DNA from: Gammaproteobacteria bacterium
GTDB taxonomy: Bacteria > Pseudomonadota > Gammaproteobacteria > S012-40
Length of the DNA: 5,618 nucleotides
Assembly: GCA_026982215.1 (NCBI GenBank)
Contig: JALSHN010000050.1
Span: 1 to 5,618, forward strand
Direction of reading: 5' to 3'
Below, piece by piece: positions 1 through 5,618 of the stretch. Below the pieces are notes generated by a model. The model did not search any database and had not been told where the DNA came from. It was given only the letters and a program-made list of their open reading frames with translations. The position numbers and the translations under genes were made by a program. How positions within the stretch are numbered: position 1 is the stretch's first letter; each line of letters begins with the position of its first letter.

Positions 1-942
1 AACCGGTCTGGGGGCCAGCAGCTGGGTCAGCCGATTCATCAGGGTGGCATTGTGGACCCCGCCACCGCACACCAGGACGGGGGCTCCTTCCTTGCTCCAT
101 ACCTTCACGGCGGTAGCGATACTCTGGGCGGTGAGTTCGCACAACGTCGCTTGAACGTCCGCCGGGTCGATGGTGGGATGGTGGGTGAGCCGTTGGCGCA
201 ACCATTCCAGATGGAATTCTTCCCGGCCGGTGCTCTTGGGGGGCGGACGGGAGAAAAAGGGGTGTTGCAGCAGGTCCTGTAACAGGCCGGGATGGACCCG
301 GCCCGAGGCGGCGATGTGTCCACCGTCGTCCCATGGCTTGTGCCAATGAGCCTGGGTCCAAGCATCCATCAAGGCGTTGCCGGGGCCACTGTCGAAGCCG
401 CGGCTCCCCTGGCTGTCGATGAGGCTCACGTTGGCCATGCCACCGATGTTGATCACCATCAATTGTGCCTCGCCGCGCCACAGCAGGGCTCGATGAAACA
501 GCGGAGCCAGGGGCGCCCCTTGGCCGCCGGCGGCCAGATCGGCGCGGCGGAAGTCCGCCACCACCGGCAGACCGCTGCGCTCCGCCAGCAGGGCGGGATG
601 GCCGATCTGCCAGGAATTCCCCAATTCGGGGCGGTGGCGGATGGTTTGGCCATGACTGCCGATGGCGGCGATTGCACCCGGGGGGAGGGGGTGATGGCGA
701 CGGAGTGCCGCCACAGCGGCGGCATATTCCTCCGCCAATTCACCATCGAGTCGCAACACCTCGTCGAGCGGAACCCGCTCTTCCTCACACAACAGCCGCA
801 ACCGCCGCTGCAGATCGGCAGGGAAGGGGCGGGTGAGCCCTGCCTCGGTCCGCCAGCCGTCCTCGCCCTCACGGGCGAGGACCGCGTCCACCCCGTCGAG
901 GCTGGTACCCGACATCAGACCGATGAAATAGCGCCCTCTCAC
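1..942 (-). CDS. anmK: Anhydro-N-acetylmuramic acid kinase, 3' end cut off by the window edge
   Basis: AnmK is a cytoplasmic sugar kinase of peptidoglycan recycling. It opens the 1,6-anhydro ring of anhMurNAc and phosphorylates it with ATP, giving MurNAc-6-phosphate. The 314 residues in the window match the family throughout: the N-terminal phosphate-binding motif GLMSGTSLDGVDAV (residues 8-21), GSHGQT (95-100), DFRRADLAAGGQGAPL (130-145) with D135 aligning with the catalytic Asp of E. coli AnmK, NIGGMANVS (165-173), DSGPGNALMDAW (184-195), PKSTGRE (235-241) and VCGGGVHN (291-298). The family is about 370 residues long, so roughly 55 C-terminal residues lie beyond the left edge. I chose the GTG at 942 because it places the GLMSGTS motif at the usual distance from the N-terminus. 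It lies one base after the peptidase stop codon and has no clear Shine-Dalgarno, which suggests translational coupling. No frameshift or missing key residue is seen. Confidence 0.95.
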   Translation of the reverse strand, partial: MRGRYFIGLMSGTSLDGVDAVLAREGEDGWRTEAGLTRPFPADLQRRLRLLCEEERVPLDEVLRLDGELAEEYAAAVAALRRHHPLPPGAIAAIGSHGQTIRHRPELGNSWQIGHPALLAERSGLPVVADFRRADLAAGGQGAPLAPLFHRALLWRGEAQLMVINIGGMANVSLIDSQGSRGFDSGPGNALMDAWTQAHWHKPWDDGGHIAASGRVHPGLLQDLLQHPFFSRPPPKSTGREEFHLEWLRQRLTHHPTIDPADVQATLCELTAQSIATAVKVWSKEGAPVLVCGGGVHNATLMNRLTQLLAPRPV

Positions 943-943
943 G

Positions 944-2254
944 TCAGAATCGATTGGCGGCCACGGTGGGGCGGGTGAGGAGCTCCAATTGCGCCAACAG
1001 GCCGCGGGCGCTGCGCTGGAAATCGTCGCGGTAGGCCTTTTTCAACGGTGCCGCCTGGGGCAGGCGTACCGTCAGCGGATTACGGTGAACCCCGTTGACG
1101 CGGAATTCATAATGCAGGTGGGGTCCGGTGGCCAGGCCGGTGCTGCCGACATAGCCGATGGTCTGCCCCTGGCGGACACGCTTGCCAGTGCGGATGCCAC
1201 GGGCGAAGCCGTTCAGGTGGGCGTAGAGGGTGCTGTAGCGCTGGCCGTGTTGGATGATGACCACCTTGCCGTATCCCCCTTTGCGGCCGCGAAAGATCAC
1301 TTTGCCGTCACCGGCGGCCCGCACCGGCGTGCCACGGGGGGCGGCGTAATCCACCCCTTTGTGGACCCGCATCCGGTTCAGCAGCGGATGGAAACGGCGA
1401 CCGAAGCGTGAGCTGATGCGGGTGAACTGTACGGGTGTGCGCAGAAAGGCCCGGCGGACGCTGCGTCCCTCGGGGGTGTAGTAATCGGTGCGACCGTCGG
1501 GTGTGGTGTAGCGCACCGCGCGGAAGGTCTTGCCCTGGTTGACGAACTCGGCGGCGACGATGTGCCCCTCGCCGATGCGCTCGCCGTCGCGGTAGAACTC
1601 CTCGTAGAGAACGCTGAAACGATCCCCCTTGCGGATGTCCAGGGCGAAATCGATGTCCCAGCCGAAGATTTCCGCCAGCTCCATGGTGAGGCGGTCGGAA
1701 AGGCCGGCCTGACGCGCCGCCTCGAACAGGGAGTTTTCGATCACAGCGCTGGCCTGGCCCAGCCAGACGTCCATGGGGCGTTCCCCGCTCTCGGCGCGGA
1801 AGCGCCGGCCCTCGCGCACCAAGCGCAATACCCGGCGGGCGTCGGGATAGTAGATCAGCTCCATGAGACGGCCCGAGTCGTCGATACGCAGCTCCAGCTC
1901 CTCACCGGGGGTCAGCCGGGCCAGACGCCGCGCCGAGCGGCCGGCCGAGAGCACTTGTTGTACCTGAACCGGCCCCAGATCCAGCCGTTGGAACAGATCA
2001 TAGAGGGTGTCGCCGGGACGGATGGTCACCCGGCGCCAGTGGTCGCGTTCCTCCTCGGGGACCGGGGTTGCCTGTTGCGACGCAGGGGGGATGGCCAGCG
2101 CGAGCACGACCTCCTCCATGGCACCGCCTCGCCCCTGGGCCGCCAGCGGGGCGGCGATCAACACCGCACACAGCCCGAGCACGGTGAGCGTTACAGCTCC
2201 GGCCCAGGAGGGAAAGGTGAAAAGGTATCTCATCGGTGGGCGTTCCATGATCAT
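944..2254 (-). CDS. M23 family peptidoglycan endopeptidase, MepM-like, with OapA/LysM-like domain
   Basis: This is a zinc metallo-endopeptidase of the MepM/LytM type, expected to act in the periplasm on peptide cross-links of peptidoglycan. From the ATG at 2254 it is 436 residues. A hydrophobic stretch at about 16-39 is a signal peptide or membrane anchor; a possible cleavage site is LAA|QG near residue 39. A LysM/OapA-like segment follows (about 73-125, containing IRPGDTLYDLF), then a Csd3-like middle domain, then the M23 domain (about 295-391). The metal and catalytic residues are intact: H298 and D302 in HKGVDY, H346 in YAHL, H379 and H381 in GPHLHYEF. Start choice: GAGG at 2262-2265 is 7 bases from the ATG at 2254. 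In-frame ATGs at 2272 (no well-spaced Shine-Dalgarno), 2248 and 2233 remain possible. The gene is followed immediately by anmK, so wall cutting and fragment recycling are probably expressed together. The exact cross-link specificity is inferred from the family only. Confidence 0.93.
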   Translation of the reverse strand: MIMERPPMRYLFTFPSWAGAVTLTVLGLCAVLIAAPLAAQGRGGAMEEVVLALAIPPASQQATPVPEEERDHWRRVTIRPGDTLYDLFQRLDLGPVQVQQVLSAGRSARRLARLTPGEELELRIDDSGRLMELIYYPDARRVLRLVREGRRFRAESGERPMDVWLGQASAVIENSLFEAARQAGLSDRLTMELAEIFGWDIDFALDIRKGDRFSVLYEEFYRDGERIGEGHIVAAEFVNQGKTFRAVRYTTPDGRTDYYTPEGRSVRRAFLRTPVQFTRISSRFGRRFHPLLNRMRVHKGVDYAAPRGTPVRAAGDGKVIFRGRKGGYGKVVIIQHGQRYSTLYAHLNGFARGIRTGKRVRQGQTIGYVGSTGLATGPHLHYEFRVNGVHRNPLTVRLPQAAPLKKAYRDDFQRSARGLLAQLELLTRPTVAANRF

Positions 2255-2261
2255 CCGCAAG

Positions 2262-2265
2262 CCTC
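2262..2265 (-). promoter_or_regulatory. Ribosome binding site deciding the M23 peptidase start
   Basis: GAGG on the minus strand lies 7 bases before the ATG at 2254. The upstream in-frame ATG at 2272 has only AGGG directly against it, which is too close to serve. This is why the shorter start was chosen. It is a short motif, so the support is moderate. Confidence 0.45.
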
Positions 2266-2272
2266 GATTCAT

Positions 2273-2403
2273 CCCTGTCTTTCTTATCGGTCGTGCCGAC
2301 GCGTTTCCGTGTGAGCCCGGTCACGTTCCCGGCGCCGGTCTCCCTGTGCCGCTGCTCGATTGCCAAGCATACACCCCGGATGGCCTCATCGCAGCCCGTC
2401 GTC
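2273..2403. other. Intergenic gap between cyclase gene and M23 peptidase gene
   Basis: This gap separates the three-gene signalling group from the peptidase-anmK pair, all on the minus strand. I see no good intrinsic terminator: no strong GC stem followed by a T-run on the minus strand. I also see no convincing sigma-70 promoter; TATGCT around 2368 on the minus strand lacks a good -35. A 10-base palindrome CCGGCGCCGG lies at 2329-2338 but is expected by chance in DNA of this composition. Whether all five genes share one transcript cannot be decided from the sequence. Confidence 0.5.
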
Positions 2404-3357
2404 TCACGCCGCATCCCCCGCCAAGGCGACCCGATTGCGCCCTGTTTGCTTGGCCTGATAGAGGGCACTGTCGGCGCGAGCCAGCAAGGCGCGGTGATCC
2501 GCGTCGTCAGGGCCCAACTGGGCGGCACCGATGCTGGTGCTGACGTCGATACTCAAATCGCCGTGCACCACCGGAGTCGCGGCCACGGCGGTGCGGATGC
2601 GTTCGGCCACCACCTGTGCCCCTTTGATGTCCGTCTCCGGCAACACCACGGCGAATTCCTCACCGCCGTATCGACCGACGACATCCACATTCCGTACCGA
2701 CGCCTGGATACGAGCGGCAGTCTGGCGCAGCACCTCATCCCCCCCCAGGTGACCATGGGTATCGTTGATGGCCTTGAAATGGTCCAGATCCATCAGCAGC
2801 ACAGAGAGCGGGCTGTCATAGCGACGGGCACGGTTGAACTCACGTTCCAGCGCCTCTTCGAGATAGCGGCGATTGAATACCCCGGTGAGTCCGTCGCGGC
2901 TGCTGGTCTCGGCCAGCTTGCGCAGGGCCTCCTTGAGCATGGTTTGATAGAGCGCGGTGTCGGTGACGTCATAGACGTAGATGCAGACCAGCCTCACCTC
3001 GCCGTCTTCCCCCACCACTGGCATGAACGAGATGTCCTGGCGCATGTGGTCGATGCCGCCAGTGATGGGGCGGTTGTGCGAAAAACGAAACAAGAACGGC
3101 CGCTGTTCCCAGGAAGCAAAGGAAAAATTGCGCAACACCATCGCCCCGGTGATCTTGCGCTCCATCCACTTGCGCGGCAGTTCGGGGAACAGCTCGAACA
3201 GATTGCGGCCGATCACCTCCTCCGCCGGGCGCTCGCTGTAGCTGGCCATGAAGTCGTTCCACAGCACCACCCGGTAATCACGGTCGATGGCCAGTATCCC
3301 CACATTGATGCGGTCGACGATGAACTCGAGAATGGCAGGGGAGACCGGCTCGTCCAT
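2404..3357 (-). CDS. PAS domain diguanylate cyclase (GGDEF protein)
   Basis: A 317-residue cytoplasmic protein expected to make cyclic di-GMP from two GTP. No membrane segment or signal peptide is seen. Residues about 13-133 form a PAS-type sensory domain (starts near RINVGILAIDRDYRVVLWN, ends at the typical DVTD). Residues 134-152 are a short helical linker into the GGDEF domain (about 153-310). In that domain the usual DGLTGVFNRR opening (155-164), the MDLDHFKAIND motif (189-199, metal Asp D190) and the signature GGEEF (231-235) are all intact, so the enzyme is probably active. RNVD (222-225), five residues before GGEEF, is a complete RxxD inhibitory site, so product feedback is expected. 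There is no EAL or HD-GYP domain. The ATG directly follows the TAA of the CheC-like gene (TAAATG), implying translational coupling. The PAS ligand is unknown. Confidence 0.93.
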   Translation of the reverse strand: MDEPVSPAILEFIVDRINVGILAIDRDYRVVLWNDFMASYSERPAEEVIGRNLFELFPELPRKWMERKITGAMVLRNFSFASWEQRPFLFRFSHNRPITGGIDHMRQDISFMPVVGEDGEVRLVCIYVYDVTDTALYQTMLKEALRKLAETSSRDGLTGVFNRRYLEEALEREFNRARRYDSPLSVLLMDLDHFKAINDTHGHLGGDEVLRQTAARIQASVRNVDVVGRYGGEEFAVVLPETDIKGAQVVAERIRTAVAATPVVHGDLSIDVSTSIGAAQLGPDDADHRALLARADSALYQAKQTGRNRVALAGDAA

Positions 3358-3987
3358 TTACAGTGATTCCATGAACGCTTCGATGTCCTGAATGAGAGTG
3401 TCGATGGAATCCTCGGAGAGCATGATCAGGAGATGACTCTTGAATTGCCGTTGTTCCAAAGTGAAGTTCACCTCGATGAGTAAGGAATAGCTCCACTCCA
3501 GCTCATCGGGATCCAACAGCTCCGAGACCGGCACGTGATTGGCCAGGATGGACGGCGGTGAGAAAGTGATCTCTGCCTGCAGCTGCTCCGCCACCCCTTG
3601 GAGGCTGGCGCCGGCGAGGATATTGCCGATATCCAGCAGCAGCTCCTCCTCCACCTTCTCGTCCAGGGTGCCCTCGTGTCCCATGATGTCCGCCAGATCG
3701 CGACAGCCGTGTTCGTCATAGACCACCAACGCCTCGCCATGGAGGTGGTTGTAGAAAGGCTGGCGGATCGCCGAGACCAGCGATTCGGCGCCGATGAGCT
3801 CCTCCAACGCCTCGCCGATGTCCTGGGAACTCACCAGTCGGATCTGAGGGACGGAGAGGATCACGAACTCGTCGAGGATCTCCGCCAGGGAGGCCCCGGC
3901 CCGCCCCATACCAATGTTGACGATTTCCGCCAGCGCGTCCCGCTGATCTTCACTGAGTTGGCTGACGGTGCGAAAGGAAATGCTCAT
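3358..3987 (-). CDS. CheC-family CheY-phosphate phosphatase
   Basis: A 209-residue soluble protein of the CheC/CheX/FliY phosphatase family, which removes phosphate from CheY-like receivers. The family motif D/S-x3-E-x2-N-x22-P fits exactly in the first half: D17, E21, N24, P47. The second half repeats it with matching spacing: E115, D119, N122, P145, where the usual catalytic Glu is Asp and the leading D/S is Glu. Two sites and this length match CheC rather than CheX (one site) or FliY (longer, with a C-terminal FliN-like domain). I chose the ATG at 3987 because it overlaps the receiver stop by 4 bases (ATGA). The open frame extends upstream to 4125, but that part is the receiver gene read in another frame. 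The gene ends directly against the cyclase start. No CheD partner gene is in the window. The likely substrate is the neighbouring receiver; this is inferred from context. Confidence 0.9.
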   Translation of the reverse strand: MSISFRTVSQLSEDQRDALAEIVNIGMGRAGASLAEILDEFVILSVPQIRLVSSQDIGEALEELIGAESLVSAIRQPFYNHLHGEALVVYDEHGCRDLADIMGHEGTLDEKVEEELLLDIGNILAGASLQGVAEQLQAEITFSPPSILANHVPVSELLDPDELEWSYSLLIEVNFTLEQRQFKSHLLIMLSEDSIDTLIQDIEAFMESL

Positions 3988-4349
3988 AGGATGCCGTATT
4001 CCTTGAGAATTTCGACCACCTTCTGAGTGTTCACCGGCTTCTTGATGAAGGCCATCGCACCCAGCTTCTTCACCCGCTCCTCGGCCTGGGGCTGCACATC
4101 CGCCGAGACCACGATCACGAAACAATCCAGTCCCTCCTTCTGCAACACCTCCAGTGTCTGATAACCATCCATCACCGGCATGGTCAGGTCCAGGAACATC
4201 ACCTCCGCCTTACCCTGGCGATAGGCCTCCAGCGCCTCCTGGCCATTGGCCGCCTGGGAGATTTCCACCTCCCATTCCTTGGGTAAGGCGCGAATCATCA
4301 TCTTGCGGGATATGGCTGAATCGTCCACGACGAGCACCTTCGTCGCCAT
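3984..4349 (-). CDS. Single-domain CheY-like response regulator
   Basis: A 121-residue stand-alone receiver domain with no output domain. All phosphorylation residues are present: acidic pair D9-D10 (VLVVDDS), phospho-acceptor D54 (VMFLDLTMP, 51-58), switch Ser S82 (VVSADV), aromatic F101 at the Tyr/Phe switch position, and K104 before P105 (IKKPV). It is probably phosphorylated by a histidine kinase encoded elsewhere and passes the signal by protein-protein contact. The ATG at 4349 is preferred over the TTG at 4352 because AGGAGG sits 6 bases upstream of it. It is the first gene of a tight trio with the CheC-type phosphatase and the diguanylate cyclase. That context suggests a phospho-switch tied to c-di-GMP production, although a true flagellar CheY role cannot be excluded. 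Confidence 0.93.
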   Translation of the reverse strand: MATKVLVVDDSAISRKMMIRALPKEWEVEISQAANGQEALEAYRQGKAEVMFLDLTMPVMDGYQTLEVLQKEGLDCFVIVVSADVQPQAEERVKKLGAMAFIKKPVNTQKVVEILKEYGIL

Positions 4350-4355
4350 CAAAAA

Positions 4356-4361
4356 CCTCCT
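4356..4361 (-). promoter_or_regulatory. Strong ribosome binding site of the receiver gene
   Basis: A perfect AGGAGG on the minus strand, 6 bases from the ATG at 4349. It decides between that ATG and the TTG at 4352. It is the strongest Shine-Dalgarno in the window and would drive the whole coupled trio. Confidence 0.85.
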
Positions 4362-4483
4362 GAGCCTGAAAAGACCGGTGCTACGGCACCCACTTGTCCC
4401 CCATGTCGTCAGCCCCTGCCGCGGTCTTTAATCATCCGAACGCCTTCCGCCATCGGTTATCATTGCCCCCTTCAAGATTCAGT

Positions 4484-4487
4484 GGAG
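4484..4487 (+). promoter_or_regulatory. Ribosome binding site of tyrS
   Basis: GGAG lies 6 bases before the GTG at 4494. It favours that GTG over the in-frame GTG at 4500, which would have a 12-base spacing. Confidence 0.6.
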
Positions 4488-4493
4488 TGAGCT

Positions 4494-5618
4494 GTGGACG
4501 TGGAACATGCGTTAGAAGAACTGCTACGGGGTACCGAAGAGGTCCTGCTGCTGGATGAGCTCGAGGAACGTCTGAAAGAAGGGCGGCCGTTGCGGGTCAA
4601 GGCCGGCTTCGATCCCACCGCCCCCGATCTCCATCTTGGCCACACCGTGTTGCTCAACAAACTCAAGCAATTTCAGGACCTGGGCCACGAAGTGCTGTTC
4701 CTCATTGGTGACTTCACCGGCATGATCGGTGATCCCACCGGCAAGAGCGTCACCCGCCCACCGCTGACGCGTGACGAGGTATTGGAGAACGCCCGCACCT
4801 ACGAACAACAGATCTTCAAGATCCTCGATCCCGAGCGTACCCTGGTGGTCTTCAATTCCAGCTGGATGGGAGAAATGAGCGCCGCCGACCTCATCCAACT
4901 TGCCGGGAAATACACCGTGGCGCGCATGCTCGAACGGGACGATTTCCAGCGGCGTTACCGCAACGGCCAATCCATCGCCATCCACGAATTCCTCTATCCC
5001 CTGGTGCAAGGATACGACTCGGTGGCCCTCAAGGCTGACGTCGAACTGGGTGGAACCGACCAGAAATTCAATCTCTTGGTGGGGCGTGAACTGCAAAAAC
5101 ACTACGGTCAGCGCCCCCAGGTGGTGATGACTCTGCCCATCCTCGAAGGACTCGACGGTGTCCAGAAGATGTCCAAATCCCTTGGCAACTACATCGCCAT
5201 CGACGAGTCCCCCGAGGACATGTTCGGCAAGATCATGTCCATATCCGACGAGCTGATGTGGCGGTACTATCAACTACTGAGCTTCCGGCCTTGGGGAGAA
5301 ATTCAAGCCTGGCGCGAAGCCGCCGAGAAAGGAGAGGTCAATCCCCGTGACATCAAGGTCGAGCTCGCCAAGGAATTGGTGGCGCGTTTCCATGGGGAAC
5401 AGGCCGCCCGGCGGGCGCACGAGGACTTCGTTGCCCGCTTCACCAAGGGGCTGTTGCCCGAGGACATCCCCGAGATCACCCTTGAAGTACCTGCCGAAGG
5501 GTTGCCCATCGCCAGCCTGCTCAAAGCGGCGGGTTTGGTCTCCAGCAGTTCAGAAGGTCTGCGCATGATCAACCAAAGGGCGGTGCGGGTGGACCGGGTG
5601 CGGGTCGAAGACAAAGCA
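4494..5618 (+). CDS. tyrS: Tyrosyl-tRNA synthetase, type 2 group, 3' end cut off by the window edge
   Basis: TyrS charges tRNA-Tyr with tyrosine in the cytoplasm and is a class I aminoacyl-tRNA synthetase. The 375 residues in the window include the HIGH-type motif HLGH (47-50) within AGFDPTAPDLHLGH, the KMSKS motif (225-229), and the tyrosine-pocket pattern Y168, Q172, D175 in FLYPLVQGYD, followed by GGTDQKFN (186-193). The Tyr of the Bacillus enzyme just before AGFDPT is Lys here (K36), which fits the TyrS type 2 group (Haemophilus TyrS, Pseudomonas TyrZ). An S4 RNA-binding domain begins near residue 336 and is cut at the right edge; the group is about 400 residues long, so roughly 25 are missing. 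The GTG start is supported by GGAG 6 bases upstream. The only ATG nearby (4507) is out of frame. The gene is divergent from the signalling trio and is probably transcribed on its own promoter. Confidence 0.96.
   Translation, partial: MDVEHALEELLRGTEEVLLLDELEERLKEGRPLRVKAGFDPTAPDLHLGHTVLLNKLKQFQDLGHEVLFLIGDFTGMIGDPTGKSVTRPPLTRDEVLENARTYEQQIFKILDPERTLVVFNSSWMGEMSAADLIQLAGKYTVARMLERDDFQRRYRNGQSIAIHEFLYPLVQGYDSVALKADVELGGTDQKFNLLVGRELQKHYGQRPQVVMTLPILEGLDGVQKMSKSLGNYIAIDESPEDMFGKIMSISDELMWRYYQLLSFRPWGEIQAWREAAEKGEVNPRDIKVELAKELVARFHGEQAARRAHEDFVARFTKGLLPEDIPEITLEVPAEGLPIASLLKAAGLVSSSSEGLRMINQRAVRVDRVRVEDKA

Larger units (their letters stand above)
4350..4493. promoter_or_regulatory. Divergent intergenic region between the receiver gene and tyrS
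   Basis: The only place where two genes are read away from each other, so it should hold promoters for both directions. On the plus strand TATCAT (4458-4463) matches five of six bases of a sigma-70 -10 box and lies about 30 bases before the tyrS start, but the sequence 17 bases upstream is a poor -35. On the minus strand I find no convincing sigma-70 or sigma-28 promoter. The receiver leader holds a small hairpin (GGTGC/GCACC, 4377-4390) and an 8-base inverted repeat (4370-4377 with 4422-4429). No T-box-like leader is recognisable ahead of tyrS, and the space is short for one. Confidence 0.4.

Noticed and set aside
292..978. Plus-strand open frame of 228 codons opposite anmK
   Set aside because: It lies antisense to well-conserved anmK motifs and its product has no recognisable domain. 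The neighbouring plus-strand frame at 52-282 is rejected for the same reason.
1562..2314. Plus-strand open frame of 250 codons opposite the M23 gene
   Set aside because: It mirrors the real peptidase reading frame, starts without a ribosome binding site, and gives a product unlike any family I know.
2329..2338. Palindrome CCGGCGCCGG in the gap before the M23 gene
   Set aside because: It has no T-run for a terminator and no flanking symmetry; a short GC palindrome is expected by chance here.
2293..3366. Long plus-strand open frame of 357 codons opposite the cyclase gene
   Set aside because: The minus strand encodes a complete PAS-GGDEF protein with all motifs. The plus-strand product shows no recognisable domain; it is an antisense shadow typical of GC-rich DNA.
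3988..4125. Upstream extension of the CheC-like gene by 46 codons
   Set aside because: The extension lies wholly inside the receiver gene in another frame and reads as low-complexity Gly/Glu-rich sequence. The ATG at 3987 with a 4-base overlap fits the CheC N-terminus.
4403..4429. Possible sigma-28 flagellar promoter (TAAAGACC ... GCTGACGA) on the minus strand before the receiver gene
   Set aside because: The downstream element matches only about five of eight bases and the spacing is about two bases too short. This is not enough to claim flagellar control.
4524..5273. Minus-strand open frame of 249 codons opposite tyrS
   Set aside because: It is antisense to the tyrS core including the HLGH and KMSKS regions; there is no recognisable product.

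Overview
The window looks like chromosomal DNA from a GC-rich gammaproteobacterium. The evidence is the neighbourhood: a divergent tyrosyl-tRNA synthetase gene of the TyrS type 2 group opposite an M23 endopeptidase gene followed directly by anmK. I know this order from Pseudomonas and other Gammaproteobacteria (established knowledge from memory, not searched here). The exact lineage cannot be read from the sequence. No mobile element, CRISPR array, tRNA or rRNA is visible, and almost all of the window is coding.

Layout from left to right: (1) anmK, minus strand, cut by the left edge so that its last ~55 codons are missing; (2) a secreted or membrane-anchored M23 peptidase of the MepM type, minus strand, with its stop codon one base from the anmK start; (3) a ~150-base gap with no recognisable element; (4) three tightly packed minus-strand genes, transcribed in the order CheY-like single receiver domain, CheC-type phosphatase, PAS-GGDEF diguanylate cyclase; (5) a ~144-base divergent intergenic region; (6) tyrS, plus strand, cut by the right edge with only the end of the S4 domain missing.

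Two functional themes are packed together. The left pair is cell-wall work: the endopeptidase cuts peptidoglycan cross-links, and AnmK returns the released 1,6-anhydro-MurNAc to the recycling pathway. The middle trio looks like a compact signalling module: a receiver that can be phosphorylated, a phosphatase with two CheC active-site motifs that could dephosphorylate it, and an intact cyclase that makes c-di-GMP. The genes overlap by 4 bases at one junction and abut with no gap at the other, so they are very likely co-translated. No histidine kinase, CheA, CheD or chemoreceptor is in the window, so the input must come from elsewhere. This trio, sitting between tyrS and the peptidase gene, is the most interesting part of the window.
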